Part shown: positions 1 through 12,164 of the stretch, piece by piece
How the letters are laid out: every line of letters starts with the position of its first letter
Numbering within the stretch: the stretch's first letter is position 1
Source: Luidia sarsii
Lineage: Eukaryota; Echinodermata; Asteroidea; Paxillosida; Luidiidae
Direction: 5' to 3'
NCBI GenBank assembly: GCA_949987565.1
Contig: OX465111.1
Coordinates: 10,993,202-11,057,201, forward strand
Length of the DNA stretch: 64,000 nucleotides
Notes under the pieces: generated by a model
Told to the model about the DNA's origin: nothing
Seen by the model: the letters and a program-made list of their open reading frames with translations, nothing else
Databases searched by the model: none
Made by a program: the position numbers and the translations under genes

Positions 1-231
1 CCTAAACATTCCTGCAACTGGCGGCTTATCCTATCATGTAGACTATAGACACTCTCCTCAGCAAAAACCCACGCATCTAATCTGGTCCCTGTGCTTTCCA
101 GATGGGTGCCTTTCTTTCCCAACTGCTTTTTGGCGAGCTGCCAAGCAGTGGCATAATGTGATAGTGATACTGATTTCAGTCCGTCCGGCCGTGCGCATTC
201 AGATGTAAAAAAAACAATTCGGAAAAAAAGA

Positions 232-758
232 TAAAATGATCTGTGCAATAAAATTGTATTACTTAAATCCATGTTGCAGAACTGTTTTGCAATGTTCCTA
301 ACAATCAAACTGCTTTTAACACTCATTCTGGGGTGTATTTGCAAATGTATCATGAGCAAATTTGTGATGTCATCACGGGATCTTGCAACAGAAACTCAAT
401 TGGTTGTGTACACAACTTTCTGAATTTTTTTTTTTCCTGGAGACCCTAAACCTGTTGATCTACTGCCAAAATTATATGCTTCATGATCATTTAGTCAAGG
501 AGTTTTTCATCAAACCTAACCCAGAGGATTGATTTGCAGTTTGAAAGTTCTTGTTTTTCTTATGTTTTTTAAGCTGTGGGTTCTTGACATGATACAATAG
601 CGTCCTCTTTATTTTTAAGGATATTTTTAAAGGTCAAACTGATAACCAATTTCTGACTCCACTAAAAAAGAGAAGCTTCCCAACTTTTTGTGTACACTTC
701 AGATCCCTAGATGACATTAGAAAATGAGCTTGACTGTGATATTTATTTAACAGACCCT
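232..758 (+). mobile_element. MITE-like repeat, TTAA-flanked family, degraded copy
   Basis: This ~530-bp segment matches 12675-13226 in inverted orientation over its whole length (shared blocks include the Cys-free stretch around 257-420 and the end at 735-758). The right end reads CAGACCCT followed by TTAA; the left end is worn (CTGTGCAATAAA survives at 241-252). No coding capacity is visible. The family is unnamed to me; TTAA flanks suggest a piggyBac-type mobiliser, which is inference. Confidence 0.6.
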
Positions 759-765
759 TTAATTT

Positions 766-1634
766 CTTTTCGATGCTTCTTATTATTGTGCATGTATTCC
801 AGACTTTACTGTAAATCTACATTCAAATCATGCTTGGCAGACACATATTGGGAACTACTCCCCGACCACACTGTCATCCCATTTCTCCCTAAGCACGTTC
901 AGTTACCCTGTAATAGGAGTGGACTGAAGTTGGATGGTGTTGGGTAGGAATTGGTGGAGTGGGTTGGGTGATTATGTACGAGATGATACACTATTAGGGT
1001 GATGGAATAATGGGTTGTGAGGCCGTAGCGAGCCATGACAGCTTCCCTGTTTTAGTTTACCTGATCTTCAACAACAAAACGCGCAATAGATGGGGCCAGC
1101 ATAACGCAAATGCGATTTTCTTCAGCTCAAAAATAAACCACTTACCCAACTGGTTTTATCTTAGCGTAAAAACAACTTTGAGATCGACAACATTGTTTAT
1201 ATGCCCTACAGAAACTGCAAAGGAACTTCACGAAAGAGCACATTCATAATGATAATGTTATGTTTTGGTATTCAATTCAAAATAGCTAATAAATTGGTAT
1301 TCGTAATTTTATCTGATTCTAATATTACACCTTTTAAGGCCACTCTTATACTGGGTGACCTGTGTATGTGCACACGTCAACATGATATCAGACATAGACG
1401 TACACATAATGTATTGCATTTGTAAATCGGCACGTCAGCCGTGAGAATGAGTTGCATAAGTTTGTATATGTATTGTTTTAGTCATGTTCGCTATAACGCC
1501 CCGACAGGTCCGAGGTTATTCTACTCCACCTTTAACTACAAAGAGCACATCTGGGTTTTTTTTCCCAGTGACGCAACACTGACTTCGACACGGACTCCGA
1601 GTTCGCATTGTCGTCCCCGATTCCCAGTTCGGTC
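766..1634. other. Non-coding stretch, nothing recognised
   Basis: Only short open frames (under 95 codons) without recognisable domains, signal peptides or credible splice sites. I see no repeat shared with the rest of the window. Confidence 0.5.
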
Positions 1635-1636
1635 AC

Positions 1637-1853
1637 TTGGCCTTCAAAAAAAGGTGCGTCGAGAAACATGTAGATACGGAGCTGTATTATGGGCACGGGG
1701 AAAAAATCCCCCTCGGACCTAACTCGTATACGTACGACACATCTGTGTCGTACGTACCAGTTGTAAGTCGTAGGTATGCGTACCCGCAGGACCTTATTCG
1801 TAATTTAGGTCAGAGAGATTTTTTCGCCATGTCCGGAGTACAGCGTCCTAGAT
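1637..1853 (+). mobile_element. Palindromic MITE-like repeat, copy 1
   Basis: Imperfect terminal inverted repeats lie at about 1671-1697 and 1828-1853, both built around GCTGTA. An internal perfect hairpin has arms ACGTACGACAC (1730-1740) and GTGTCGTACGT (1745-1755). Related copies are at 10300-10443 and, inverted, near 27170-27275. The match to the 27-kb copy starts at about 1637, so the left boundary is uncertain. It has no coding capacity. Confidence 0.6.
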
Positions 1854-1855
1854 GT

Positions 1856-2925
1856 AACGACACAACTTTTGCAAAACTTTAGAGATCCAGGCGTTTTTAT
1901 GCAAGTTGCATCTCTGTCTAATGTAGAATGCCTTTCAGAAAGTTCCGTCATCAGGTCCTCTTATTTCTGAGAATGTTTGCATCTATTTATTGAAAATGTC
2001 CACAGCAATCGCTTTTCCTATTTGACTTTGAAATAGACGTCACACACTGTCTGAAGAATTGAATGACTTAGCTATTTTTATTCATTAAGAGGTTTGTAAC
2101 ACTACAAAGTAGACAATGCGGCAAACGTAAGCATTCTAAACACGTATCGCCTCGCCATTTCATTCGTCGTTATAGTTTGTTATGCACATGATAATTATGA
2201 TCTTTAGTCTTTATATACTACCTGAAACTACACTGAGGAAAAATGCATTCCGCGTTGAATGAGCGAGCACGTATACGCAGGCCAACCTTTACACCTTTGG
2301 TAGATCTCTTGGTTTTGGTTTTCAGCCATCAGCGGGAGGGGGTATTTCATTCTATTGTGTATAATTACATTTGGGGTTGACTTTCAAGCTCCCAACCGAA
2401 AACCACCCATCACGGTAGTCTGGTTTACAACAGTTGGTTGTTGGCATTCGAATGAAAAGGGGGGCTGATCCATGGAGATATACGGCATTCATTGAATTTC
2501 CTTTGCCATGAAAAATCAACCGCTCCAATAACCGATATTCAAAGTGGAGCTAGGAAGTAGGTCATAACTGACTTGGGTTGGTCAGGTCAACTACTCTCGG
2601 TGCCTTAACACCCCCACCATCTATACTTTGCTTGATCCCAGTATACGCATTTATTTTGTTATAGGATAAAAAGTTAAAAGTAGTTTGGGCATTTGGATAA
2701 AAACGTATTACATAGATTTCGATGGTCTTTAAGATTCCGTTCTTTATGGTTAATGTGTGTTTTACCATGTACTTCCCTTGATCAATGTATTTAGTGAGAA
2801 TCAGTTTGGTCGTCCGATCGTAAAGCTTACGATTAAGTACCGGTGGGATTTAGCTATAGAAACAACGGGATAAAGACAGTTATATCGAGATTTGGCAAAA
2901 AGGGATATCTTTTTCGATGGACGGT
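1856..2925. other. Non-coding stretch, nothing recognised
   Basis: AT-rich sequence with no supported exon or RNA gene. A 68-codon minus-strand frame at 2562-2768 has no recognisable features and is not called. Confidence 0.5.
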
Positions 2926-2927
2926 GA

Positions 2928-2998
2928 TATCAGTCTGTAAGACGTCTGCTGCACTAGAAAGCAGGAGTCGTGGGTTCAAATCCCGCCTGAGCTGCCTG
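2928..2998 (+). repeat. tRNA-like relic (SINE head or tRNA pseudogene)
   Basis: A perfect polymerase III B-box, GGTTCAAATCC, sits at about 2973-2983 inside a T-arm with paired GTGGG/CCCGC stems. It is preceded by an anticodon-like stem CTGCT/AGCAG whose loop is enlarged to 9 nt. The D-arm is largely missing and only about 5 of 7 acceptor pairs can form, so this is not a working tRNA. A tRNA-derived SINE head or pseudogene fits best. Confidence 0.4.
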
Positions 2999-3000
2999 CG

Positions 3001-5138
3001 TGCTGTTGCTTCTTTTACAGCAGGCTATCGGGCAACGCACCGAACAGACACTCGATGCTTATACCTCGAGTAGGGCAAACCCTCAATGAATTTATTTTTC
3101 CTCAACGCAAACATCATCTATCTGTTAAAGGCGTTTGCTTGTCTGGTTGAGCCTGGTATCCCGGTAACTTATCAAGCAGTGTCTCTCAAATATCGTGTCT
3201 CTCTTTCAAAATAAGTGCTTACATGGAATTTCTCCTTGCATGTCCGACTTACTCACTTTATATCAACCAGGCAGAGTGGGAATCATCTTCTGTAGATACG
3301 ACCAATTTTATAAATCAATATATTCTAGTACGATGTCCATTGCATGCCGGGGTTATTGCCTTTCGTAATGAGTATATCTATAGCCTGAAACCAAGGAAAT
3401 GATGATTCTCTATACTGTGAAAACTAAATCACCAAGATTGTTAAAGAGTACACATAAGTGAAATGCGAGTGACTCTGGAACCGCTTAACTGTTTTATACA
3501 AATAAGATACAAGCTGGTGGTGGCTCTTCCAATCCAGCTGCATTGATTAAGTGTACTAAGCTCGGAGCTTATTGGAAATAATTGTGCTCTCTGGCTTTTG
3601 TCTGACAAAAGATATTATTTTGTATTTCATTATAGAAAGACATTCATCTCGCGGACGGGTGACGCATGCTTTGCACAGTACACCCAAATATACCAGGGCT
3701 TCTGAAACCTTATAGTTCTTATAAACCGAACCCGTTACCCTAAACTGAATATATGTGGACGCGTTGGAAAAGAGTGTATTGGTGTGCCTTTTCAGTCAAA
3801 CTAAATCAAGGAACCCATTATTCCATGTCACTACCTTACTCACGGGTAATGATGTTGCTAGTCGAAAAGGGCTAGAAAAGCGAGAACGAGAATTGGACAA
3901 AGTTACGAGAAGTGGCGAACAGTGAGAGGAAGACCTCTTATTAGAGCCTCTTCTTTCGTGTGTGACTTCGCAATCAAAGACTAGTGATTATGAACTTACT
4001 GGCATCGTTCACTTGGTTCAATGGTGACATTGACTGAGCTGATTCCTTTATGACAATATTTTGCCATTACGATGGTGGTTACGTTCGGACCCAGCATTGC
4101 ATTGCATATCATGTTAATGTTCCACTTACAAACTTAAAACAATGGATATGCCAACAAGCAGAACGGCTTTCAATTTTACCCTCTTTGATTTCATCTGTAT
4201 ACGAGTTGTACTTTTGACCCCAATTTTTTTTTGCACTATCTCTTCGGTACTTTCTGTAAAATATGGGCTTGGGAATTAGTGAGCATATAATTCCACACCA
4301 CATCCCGTAGGCCCACTCTCACAAAAGCATGACATGACATTTATCATTACATGATCATATGCTTTATTCTCATAATTTATCCTAATCTTTAATTAGTTAT
4401 TCATGGTTGATTTCATTGACCAGATTCAACAATTTGCTGCGTAATGGGTGACGCAACAATAAAACAGCACAATTGGAACGCAAGTCATTGCGACTGTATT
4501 CAACTTGTGCACTCACTTGGTTGGCTTCATTGTAATGCTTGTGGGTGCTTACCACACAAAATGCCATCAGTGATTCAGTGTCAACAAGGGATCCCGCTCT
4601 GTGGCAAGCAGCCAATCAACTGCATTTGCGGCAACTTTTTTATGAATATTCATTGTAAGCTGCCAGCGCTGTAGACAGAGTGCTGAACTGTACGTCACAG
4701 AAGGTCTTTGCACTTGATTTCCTGGAACACATGTGCGTACCTTTATTGTGTATGATAGTTGGTCTTTATTGCAAGTTATGATTTGCAATCATCACATTGT
4801 GTAAGCATGGCAGCTCTGTGAAGCTGTCAAACTAGTTTCTCTTCATATTGGGAGATTATTGGGAGATTAATTATCTATAGAAACGGTGGTTGGAGTGTAA
4901 GGTAGTATTGTTAGCAGCATCATTATCTGCAGGTAATATGTGTAGAATTTGAGGAAAGCATCGTAGCAAAAATGACCACAACATTTTTGAGTAACACAGT
5001 TTTGCCAAAAAGGATCCACAGACCAATGAGCATGCGTCAGCCAATCACATTAGATAATTTTGGCCAATGAGAGAGCTTTAGTGACAAAACTTTTATACAA
5101 TAGGACATCTGAATGGGGATTGGCATTAAGAAATGCAT
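3001..5138. other. Non-coding stretch, nothing recognised
   Basis: No supported gene. Short overlapping frames on both strands at 4397-4788 have no recognisable motif and are likely chance. Confidence 0.5.
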
Positions 5139-5150
5139 GTTAATGATATT

Positions 5151-8100
5151 ATCACATGGTCCACCCCTTGTCGTGGTGTGATGGCTTGTGCACCTCAGTG
5201 ACCCAGAGAGCTATGCCAGCGGGAGTGTAAACTCCTGGTAGGGCCACCCAAGCTGGACAGGACGAAGGGTAGAGGTCAGACGAATGTGGACCACCTCGTC
5301 CGGAGGATAAAGTGGTTCGCGTAGGGTTAACACCCCTACCGGTAAAACAACTAAGTTCCAGAAGCATCGACGACAACAAACCGAAACATTCACCTGGACG
5401 AGGAAGGGTCTCCGACCCGGAGACTTACGACACTTTCTTAGTGAAAGCCGAAAGGAAGCTGCAAGGCCAATGCCCCTTCTTACACCCAGGAAAACAACAC
5501 GTGTAGCCACTTGGAACATCAGGACTATGTACGAGGTAGGAAGAACCATCCAAGTAGCGAGACAGATGAAGGCCTACAAGATCGGGGTGCTAGGACTGAG
5601 TGAGACAAGGTGGCTTCAATCAGGACAGCCGAGACTTTCATCTGGAGAGCAGCTACTGTACTCGGGACATACAGAGGATGGAGCCCCCCACACTGAGGGC
5701 GTGGCCCTGATGCTGGCTCCGGAGGCACAGCGGGCTCTCATCGGCTGGGAACCTGTCAATTCCCGCATCATCACAGCCAAGTTCACCACCAAGAAGAAAG
5801 ACATTAGGCTGAATATCATCCAGTGCCATGCTCCCACCAATGATGCGGATGAAGGGAAGAAAGACGAGTTATACTTTCAACTCCAGACAGTGATAGACAA
5901 AAGAGGAGCAAAGGATATGACAATCCTATTTAATTTTAACGCAAAGATAGGGTCAGACAACACAGGGTATTAGGGCACTATGGGGACACACGGACTGGGA
6001 CAGATGAACAAGAATGGCGGGCACTTTGCAGATATTTGTGCCCTGAACCAGCTGGTGATAGGAGGAAGCATCTTCCCACACAAGCGCATCCACAAGGCCA
6101 CTTGGAAATCTCCGGACCACGTCACGGAGAACCAGATTGACCACATCTGTATCAGCCGAAAGTTCAGGAGGTCCTGGCTGGATGTGCGAGTGATGAGTGG
6201 TGCCGACGTGTCATCAGATCACCACCTTCTCGTGACAGCAGTGAGACTGCGGCTCAAGCTATTCACTAGCACCAATAACACAAAGACTAGGTACAACGTT
6301 GGACAGCTTAGAAACAAGGCTACAGCATTCAAGATCAGCCTTTCAAACAGGTTCCAGCTGCTACAAGAACTGATAGAAGACACCGAAATACACTTTGAGA
6401 CACAGTGGGAACACAGCAAGAAGCTCCGGCATCACACATGTGAAGAGGTCCTTGGCAAGAAGAAGACTCAGCACAAGGAATGGATCTCTGCCGACACCAT
6501 CAACAAGCTCGAAGCCAGAAAGAAAAAGAAAACCACATTGAACACGAGACGAACAAGAGCAGCAAAATCTAAGGCACACAAAGAGTACACAGAAGCTGAC
6601 AGAGAAGTGAAGAGGAATATCAAGAAGGACAAGAGGGATTACGTTGATGCCCTTGCCAGGCAAGCAGAGGCAGCAGCTGGACAGGGGAACCTTAAGGATC
6701 TGTACCTGGTGACCAAGAAGCTGTCAGGCAAGTTCCATCAGACAGACAAGCCAGTTAGAGACAAGCATGGCAAATCTCCGATGACAACCGAGGAACAGAT
6801 GAATCGATGGACAGAACACTTCAGGGAGCTGTTAAATCGCCCCGCCCCTGATGCACCACCAGACATTCCACCCGCAGAGGCAGAGCTATCCATCAATTGC
6901 GACAATCCCTCAAAAGCAGAGATCAAGAAGGCCATCTTGACACTGAAAAACGGAAAGGCTGCAGGGCCGGATGAGATTCCAGCAGAAGCCATCAAAGCAG
7001 ACATGGAGACCGCCGTCAACATGATACACAGCCTCTTCAGCAAGATCTGGGAGAAGGAAGAAGTTCCAGCCCAGTGGAAAGAAGGCATTGTCATCAAGCT
7101 GCCTAAGAAAGGAGATCTCAGGGATTGCAGTAATTATCGAGGGATCATGCTCCTGTCAGTGTCAGGCAAGGTTCTCAACAGGGTCCTACTGGAGAGGGAG
7201 GCAGTCGACCCCAAGCTCCGGGACCAGCAGGCAGGCTTCCGCATGAACAGATCCTGTGCCGACCAGATCGCCAGTCTGCGCATCATCGTGGAGCAGTCGC
7301 TGGAGTGGAACTCCCCCTCTACATCAACTTCATTGACTATGCGAAGGCCTTTGACAGAGCTGACAGACAGACACTGTGGAAGCTGTTGAGGCACTATGGC
7401 GTCCCCGAGAAGATCATCTCCCTCATCAGATGCACCTACCAGGGCATGAGCTGCAGGATTGCCCACGCAGGCCAGCTGTCCGACAGCTTTGAGGTGAAGA
7501 CCGGAGTTCGTCGGGGGTGCCTGCTGTCCCCATTCCTCTTCCTGCTGGTCATCGACTGGATCATGAAGACCACCACAACAAACAGCCGGAATGGGCTACA
7601 GTGGACACTTTGGACGCAGCTTGACGACCTCGACTTTGCTGATGACCTGGCTCTTCTGTCACACAACCACAGTCAAATGCAAGACAAGACAACTCGACTG
7701 GAGACCACATCAGCAGGGACAGGGCTCAAGATCAACAAGGAGAATACCAAGCTGATGAGGACCAACACCACTTCCAACACACCATGCAGTCACAGTCGGT
7801 GGAGAGCCCATCAGGGAGGTCGATACCTTCGTCTATCTGGGAAGTGTGGTCGATCGACAGGGGGGCACAGACCGAGATGTCACAGCCAGGATCGGCAAGG
7901 CAAGAGCAGCCTTTGTCACCCTCAAGAGCATCTGGGCATCAAGAGAGATCAGCATGAGAACCAAACTCCGCATCTTCAACTCCAATGTGAAGTCTATCCT
8001 TCTCTATGGATGCGAGGCATGGCGGACGACAAAGACGATGCAGCAGAAGATCCAGACATTTTTCAACACCTGTCTGAAGCGCATCTACAACACCCGATGG

Positions 8101-8426
8101 CCGGAGAAGATCCAAAATGAAGACCTGTGGGAGCGAGCGGGAAAGGAGCCAGTGGCCAAGCAGATACTGCGGAGGAAGTGGGGCTGGATCGGACACACCC
8201 TCAGGAAACCGGCATCCAGCACCACACGCCAAGCCCTGACCTGGAACCCGCAGGGAAAGAGAAAGAGAGGCCGGACTCGCAACAGCTGGAGGCGAGACAC
8301 TGAGGCAGAGTTGAAGCAGCAGGGTACCAACTGGACAGGAATAACAAGAGCAGCTCAGAACAGAGTGCGACGGCGAGGGGTCGTCGATGGCCTATGCTCC
8401 ACTGGGAGCGATGGGCTTTAGTAGTA

Positions 8427-8467
<41 letters not shown>
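5151..8467 (+). mobile_element. Non-LTR retrotransposon (LINE), RTE-like, inactivated
   Basis: This is a ~3.3-kb element with one long broken reading frame encoding an apurinic-type endonuclease followed by a reverse transcriptase. The 3' end is a (TAG)n microsatellite tail (about 8419-8467) instead of poly(A), and the length is typical of RTE-type elements. Candidate imperfect 12-bp target duplications are GTTAATGATATT (5139-5150) and GTTAATGCTATT (8468-8479), one mismatch. The clade call rests on domain order, short length and tail type, so a related clade is possible. It lies in the same orientation as the downstream secreted gene but outside any supported exon. Confidence 0.85.
5500..8421 (+). 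pseudogene. Broken endonuclease-reverse transcriptase ORF of the LINE
   Basis: The endonuclease domain starts near 5500: WNIRT supplies the Asn motif, LSETRW the Glu, and SDHHLL (about 6217) the terminal His. The usual GDFNA motif reads FNFNA (about 5930-5943), so the catalytic Asp is lost. The reverse transcriptase shows GKAAGPDEIP (6949), LPKKGDLRDC (7099), QAGFR, YAKAFD (motif A, 7339), GVRRGCLLSPFLF (motif B, 7503) and FADDLALL (motif C, 7634), then a basic C-terminal region ending at 8421. Breaks: an in-frame TAG at 5971-5973 (the frame resumes at once), a one-base loss in a C run near 7313, and a further frameshift near 7783. It is most similar to proteins often annotated as craniofacial development protein 2-like, an exapted-name family derived from such endonucleases. 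Confidence 0.88.
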
Positions 8468-8469
<2 letters not shown>

Positions 8470-8470
8470 T
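8419..8470 (+). repeat. (TAG)n trinucleotide tail
   Basis: About 15 copies of TAG/GTA directly after the LINE stop codon; the 3' tail of the element. Confidence 0.85.
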
Positions 8471-8479
8471 AATGCTATT

Positions 8480-9190
8480 CATGTTAGTCACAGCCTTTGT
8501 AGGGTTACAATCAGTCTAAGCGCCAATTTAAAAAATATCTTTTTACCCACCTTCATGCCATCTCCACCTTGTAATAAGTACTTAGTGAGAAGGGAATTTT
8601 GCATTGAGCATTGTATTTTCACCAGTTATTGGTTTTGGTTTCTTGGATTTGCACCAAGAGCCACCTTCCTCCCAGCGGTTCAGTTTGGGAATTGTATCGT
8701 GTATAGTCTTGGACGACATTGACGCATTCGAAGCAGTTTTGGGCAGGAATTCGACAGACATGGTGGAAAATGAATAAATTCGCTTCTTTAATGGGCAATA
8801 AAGTTATTATAGTCCATGTACAGCTGAAGCAGATTTCACAAAACTTCTGCAGAAAAGAGTCATAGAGGCGCAAGACTGCACTGGCATACAATGGAGGCAT
8901 TATGACAGTTCCTCAATGTTTTGTGACAGGCACTCGTATGGCTCCATGGATGTTCACCATGGGCCATTCCTCCCGTAACTCTAACGGGGGAACATCGGGT
9001 GCCTGCATGCAGAGCTATTAAATCAACTTCAGTGGGTTTTTTTTTATTTCAGAGTTCTTAATCAATGTTAACATGACTGTTGGCTTTCACAGGTTTTAGG
9101 GTCTATATCTAGTGTGCCCAATTGTTATTCAGCATTTAAGTGCAGATCCAGGGTGGTATAATTATTGCATTAACATCTGGTCTGGGTCGC
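8480..9190. other. Non-coding stretch, nothing recognised
   Basis: No supported exon, RNA gene or repeat shared within the window. Confidence 0.5.
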
Positions 9191-9194
9191 ATGT

Positions 9195-9425
9195 TTAGAG
9201 TTGTACAGTGGTGGGCCCGGTGTGGCCTAACCTGGATGGACTGGTGTGCCATGTTTACGGTGGGCCTGGTGTGCCCTGATTTCACGTATACACGTATGAT
9301 GGTCTGGTGAGCCACACTTGCAGCAGGGTCTGGTGTGCCCTGAATGTTAACAAGGTCTACTTGGCCACGTGTATGGTGGGCCTGGTGTGCCCTATTCATG
9401 GTTGGGTCTGGTGCGCCCGATGAAA
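9195..9425. repeat. Degenerate minisatellite built on GGCCTGGTGTGCCCT
   Basis: At least six imperfect copies of a core close to GGCCTGGTGTGCCCT occur about 25-55 bp apart (near 9211, 9243, 9263, 9328, 9378, 9405), with diverged spacers. A 114-codon minus-strand frame over it is repetitive and not credible as a protein. Confidence 0.6.
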
Positions 9426-9430
9426 TGCAA

Positions 9431-10298
9431 TTTGTTGCCAGTTTGCCCACAAAATTCTGGTATCTGGCAAGATACTGCAATTTTTGGAACTAATACAAAC
9501 CTGTGGCAGAAAGACACACAAAGCAAAGTGTGTGCTTGGTGATTTATTTCAGTCTGAGAATGAATACGGTTTTATACAACTTCTAGTTCACCCATGTTTC
9601 TCTGTCAGTGTATACATAGCATATAGGTCTGTAAGCAGCTATTTTTTTTTACATTTCATTTTATATCCGATCGTCCCATTTAAGATCGTTTTAAATCTTG
9701 GTGATGAAAGTTTCAGTACAGGACACGAATGTGATGAGTTTATTGTCAATGGTTAAAGCTTGTTGAGGGGTGAAACTTAAAGTAGTTTCAAGGACCTGAC
9801 AAGTCAAATTGTTATCCTTTGTCCAATCAAGAAAACTGTCTAAATCCGTTTGACTTTTTTCAGCTTTTGTCAACGCGTCAACTCGTGTTTGTACATTGGT
9901 GTACAAAAGTCTTTATCAAAAACTTCTTCACAGAGGTTATCGTCATTTTTCTCCGCTCGCCATGCTTCAAAACGTCGGGTGTCAATGATTATTTGGCATA
10001 CACAATGTAAAACAAAAAACTTCTTATTTATCGGCAAAAACGAGCTGTATAAAGCGGAGCTGTACACGGACCCTCCAAATGATGCATGCGCTTTCCGAAG
10101 CTTCATTTCTTTTTTAAATCGCCCTGCAGTTGCCCTATTTCCATACAATATCCGCGCAGCCACAGCACGCAGGCCCGTACGAGTCAGACTGAACACATAT
10201 ACGCTGTAGAATGTAGCCTAGCTCACAAGGCAACAGTCCGAGAGGAGACGTGACAATTAACTTTTGACCAAATGTTCGGTTCTACAGTGCCAGTATAA
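9431..10298. other. Non-coding stretch, one weak RT-like peptide
   Basis: No supported gene. A minus-strand frame (9691-9906) contains a segment with the spacing DLDSFLDWTKDNNLTCQ, loosely like the region after the catalytic box of non-LTR reverse transcriptases, but no catalytic motif accompanies it. Confidence 0.4.
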
Positions 10299-10299
10299 G

Positions 10300-10443
10300 T
10301 ACGAAGCTGTATTAGGGACATGGGGAAAACAATTCGACTCTGACTTAACTCGCACGTACGACTTCTATGTCATACGTACGAATTTTGAATAATGTCTCAT
10401 GGGTGCGCGATTTAATTCGCGATGTCCCCAATACAGCGTCGTA
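10300..10443 (+). mobile_element. Palindromic MITE-like repeat, copy 2
   Basis: A 144-bp element whose ends are 22-bp inverted repeats with two mismatches: 10300-10321 (TACGAAGCTGTATTAGGGAC..) and 10422-10443. Inside are short palindromes around CGTACGAC/GTACG and CGCGA..TCGCG. Same family as the copies at 1637-1853 and 27170-27275. Confidence 0.7.
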
Positions 10444-10824
10444 GATAAGTTGTCTTTGAGAAGACCCCCGATGCGTGACGATGTTTAACATCAATGGTCA
10501 TATTTCCCAATGCATCGTTTCTACCAAATCCTATAACTGCCCCGGGCAATGTCTTTGCTTTGCATGACAAAGGATTTGGCATTTCCTTCTTCCATATAAC
10601 AGCGCCCAAACCTCGAAAGCAACCACAGTGTTCTCAATCGAGTGTGCTCTCATCCCACACTCGACTGTAGCCCTCGTTCGAAGTGACCCCGAGCATCGGT
10701 GAATGCTGAGCTTTGAGAGTCGTTGGGAGACCGTGGCTTTCTATCCGATTCTGGTCCTCAAAGACTCGTGCATTTCCAAGAACAAACAAACCAACAGAAT
10801 CGAGGCGAAGTACCTCTGTGGAAG

Positions 10825-10903
10825 ATGGGGCGTCGTGAGGAGACAAAGATCTTCTCGGCCTTCATCTTCCTTCTGATGTTAGCACTGGTGGTGAAATGTC
10901 AGG
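10825..10903 (+). CDS. Putative first coding exon: signal peptide, phase-1 donor
   Basis: The ATG at 10825 has A at -3 and G at +4. It opens 26 codons with a charged N-terminus (MGRREETK), a hydrophobic core of about 15 residues (IFSAFIFLLMLALVV) and a polar tail KCQ, a textbook secretory signal peptide. A strong donor G|GTAAGTT follows at 10904, leaving phase 1. The short Thr-rich exon near 29.15 kb and every HYR exon from 37.99 kb accept phase 1, so this exon can be joined to them in frame. I infer it is exon 1 of the mucin/HYR gene, with a first intron of about 18 kb. The link is not proven, and another downstream gene could own it. An upstream in-frame ATG at 10723 would add 34 residues and bury the signal peptide, so the inner start is preferred. 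Confidence 0.55.
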
Positions 10904-12160
10904 GTAAGTTCTACCCTAAGGGTGGCCTACTGTTAGCAGTTTTATGTAATCGTTACTTACTCTGTCATAAAAGTTGTCTTCGGCTTGCTTTTCCTGACCG
11001 TTTACATGATATGCCCATGTTGGATGAGTGACCTATGCAAGGCTCGTTCCCAACCAATGTGAAATTGACAAGCGTAATCGCCACCTTAATGGTTGACTCA
11101 ATATGGCATCAGATCGAACTGAGTGAACGATGCTAGTAAGTTAAGCTTCAATAGTCGTCCTCTCACTCCTCTCTCTCCATCGCCACTGCTCATAACTGCG
11201 TCCAATTCTCGCTTTTCTGTCACCTCGATCAGCAACATTATACCCATTATGCCATTGAATCATCGGATCATTTTGAAGCTCTCCTACTTTCATGAGTTCC
11301 GTGATTTAGTCTAACTTCACTGATGAAAAGGCCCATCAATATCTTCTTTTCCAACGTGTCTAATTTCAGCATTAGCTAGATCCCTTATAGTCTGTGGTAA
11401 GAGGGTTCGCCTTACAAGAGTAAGGTTTGAGAAGTCCTGTCATGTCTGGTACTGTGTCACCAAAGCATGTGTCACCACCCCTCCCCCTTGCGAGACGAAT
11501 ATCTTTGTGAACAAATAACTTATGCCAAACGAAGGTCAGCCAAACTCATTATTTTCAATAAGCTCCCTAATTTGGTTCATGCAACTGGCTTGGAAGTACC
11601 ATTACTGCCTTGCATGTTCTTTTAAAATTATGAGAAACTGATTTATTTTACAAAACAAAATGTACAAGTCACACTTGATCGTTAAGGAGGTAACGTTTTA
11701 AACTAAAAAAATAAAATCTGAAAATTTAGTGGGCCTGACGTTTCGATCCTAGCAGGACCTTTCTCAAAGGCAGAGTGACAAGGATAAAACAGATACAAGT
11801 ACACAAAGGAAGGGGGAGAGAGTGAATAGGGCACAGACAGAGAGAGATCGCGTGAGTTTCATTCTTCCACGTTTGCAAAGTTCAAGTTTGTCAGTGGAAG
11901 TTTCTAGATAGTACTATATCAGTCTTCTGATTCGACGGCCGTTGCTTGCACAGTCGCACGACGGCTGTTTCCAGCTGCCTTTTTTTTAGTTGAACGATAA
12001 TGAGAAAAGATAGTAAGGGGCAATAACGCTTAGAGAACATGATATGCAAGTTGGACATTGGGTGGAAATCACAATACATGTATGGGGGAACTGGGCTGCT
12101 TGGCGGAAATTTGTTGACGGGTCTTAGTCGGATGTCTGCACTCTTCGAGCGCTTTTCTAT
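10904..12160 (+). other. Start of proposed long intron 1
   Basis: No exon supported. Near 11735-11790 is a dispersed-repeat motif around GACGTTTCGATCCTAGCAGG, a type often seen at ends of retroelements in marine invertebrates; the element itself is not visible. Confidence 0.4.
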
Positions 12161-12164
12161 TCTA

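Noticed and set aside
2928..2998. Functional tRNA gene
   Set aside because: The D-arm is missing, the anticodon loop is too large and the acceptor stem is poorly paired; kept only as a relic.
9691..9906. Reverse transcriptase fragment on the minus strand
   Set aside because: Only a loose resemblance to the region after the catalytic box; no YADD/FADD or other RT motif nearby.
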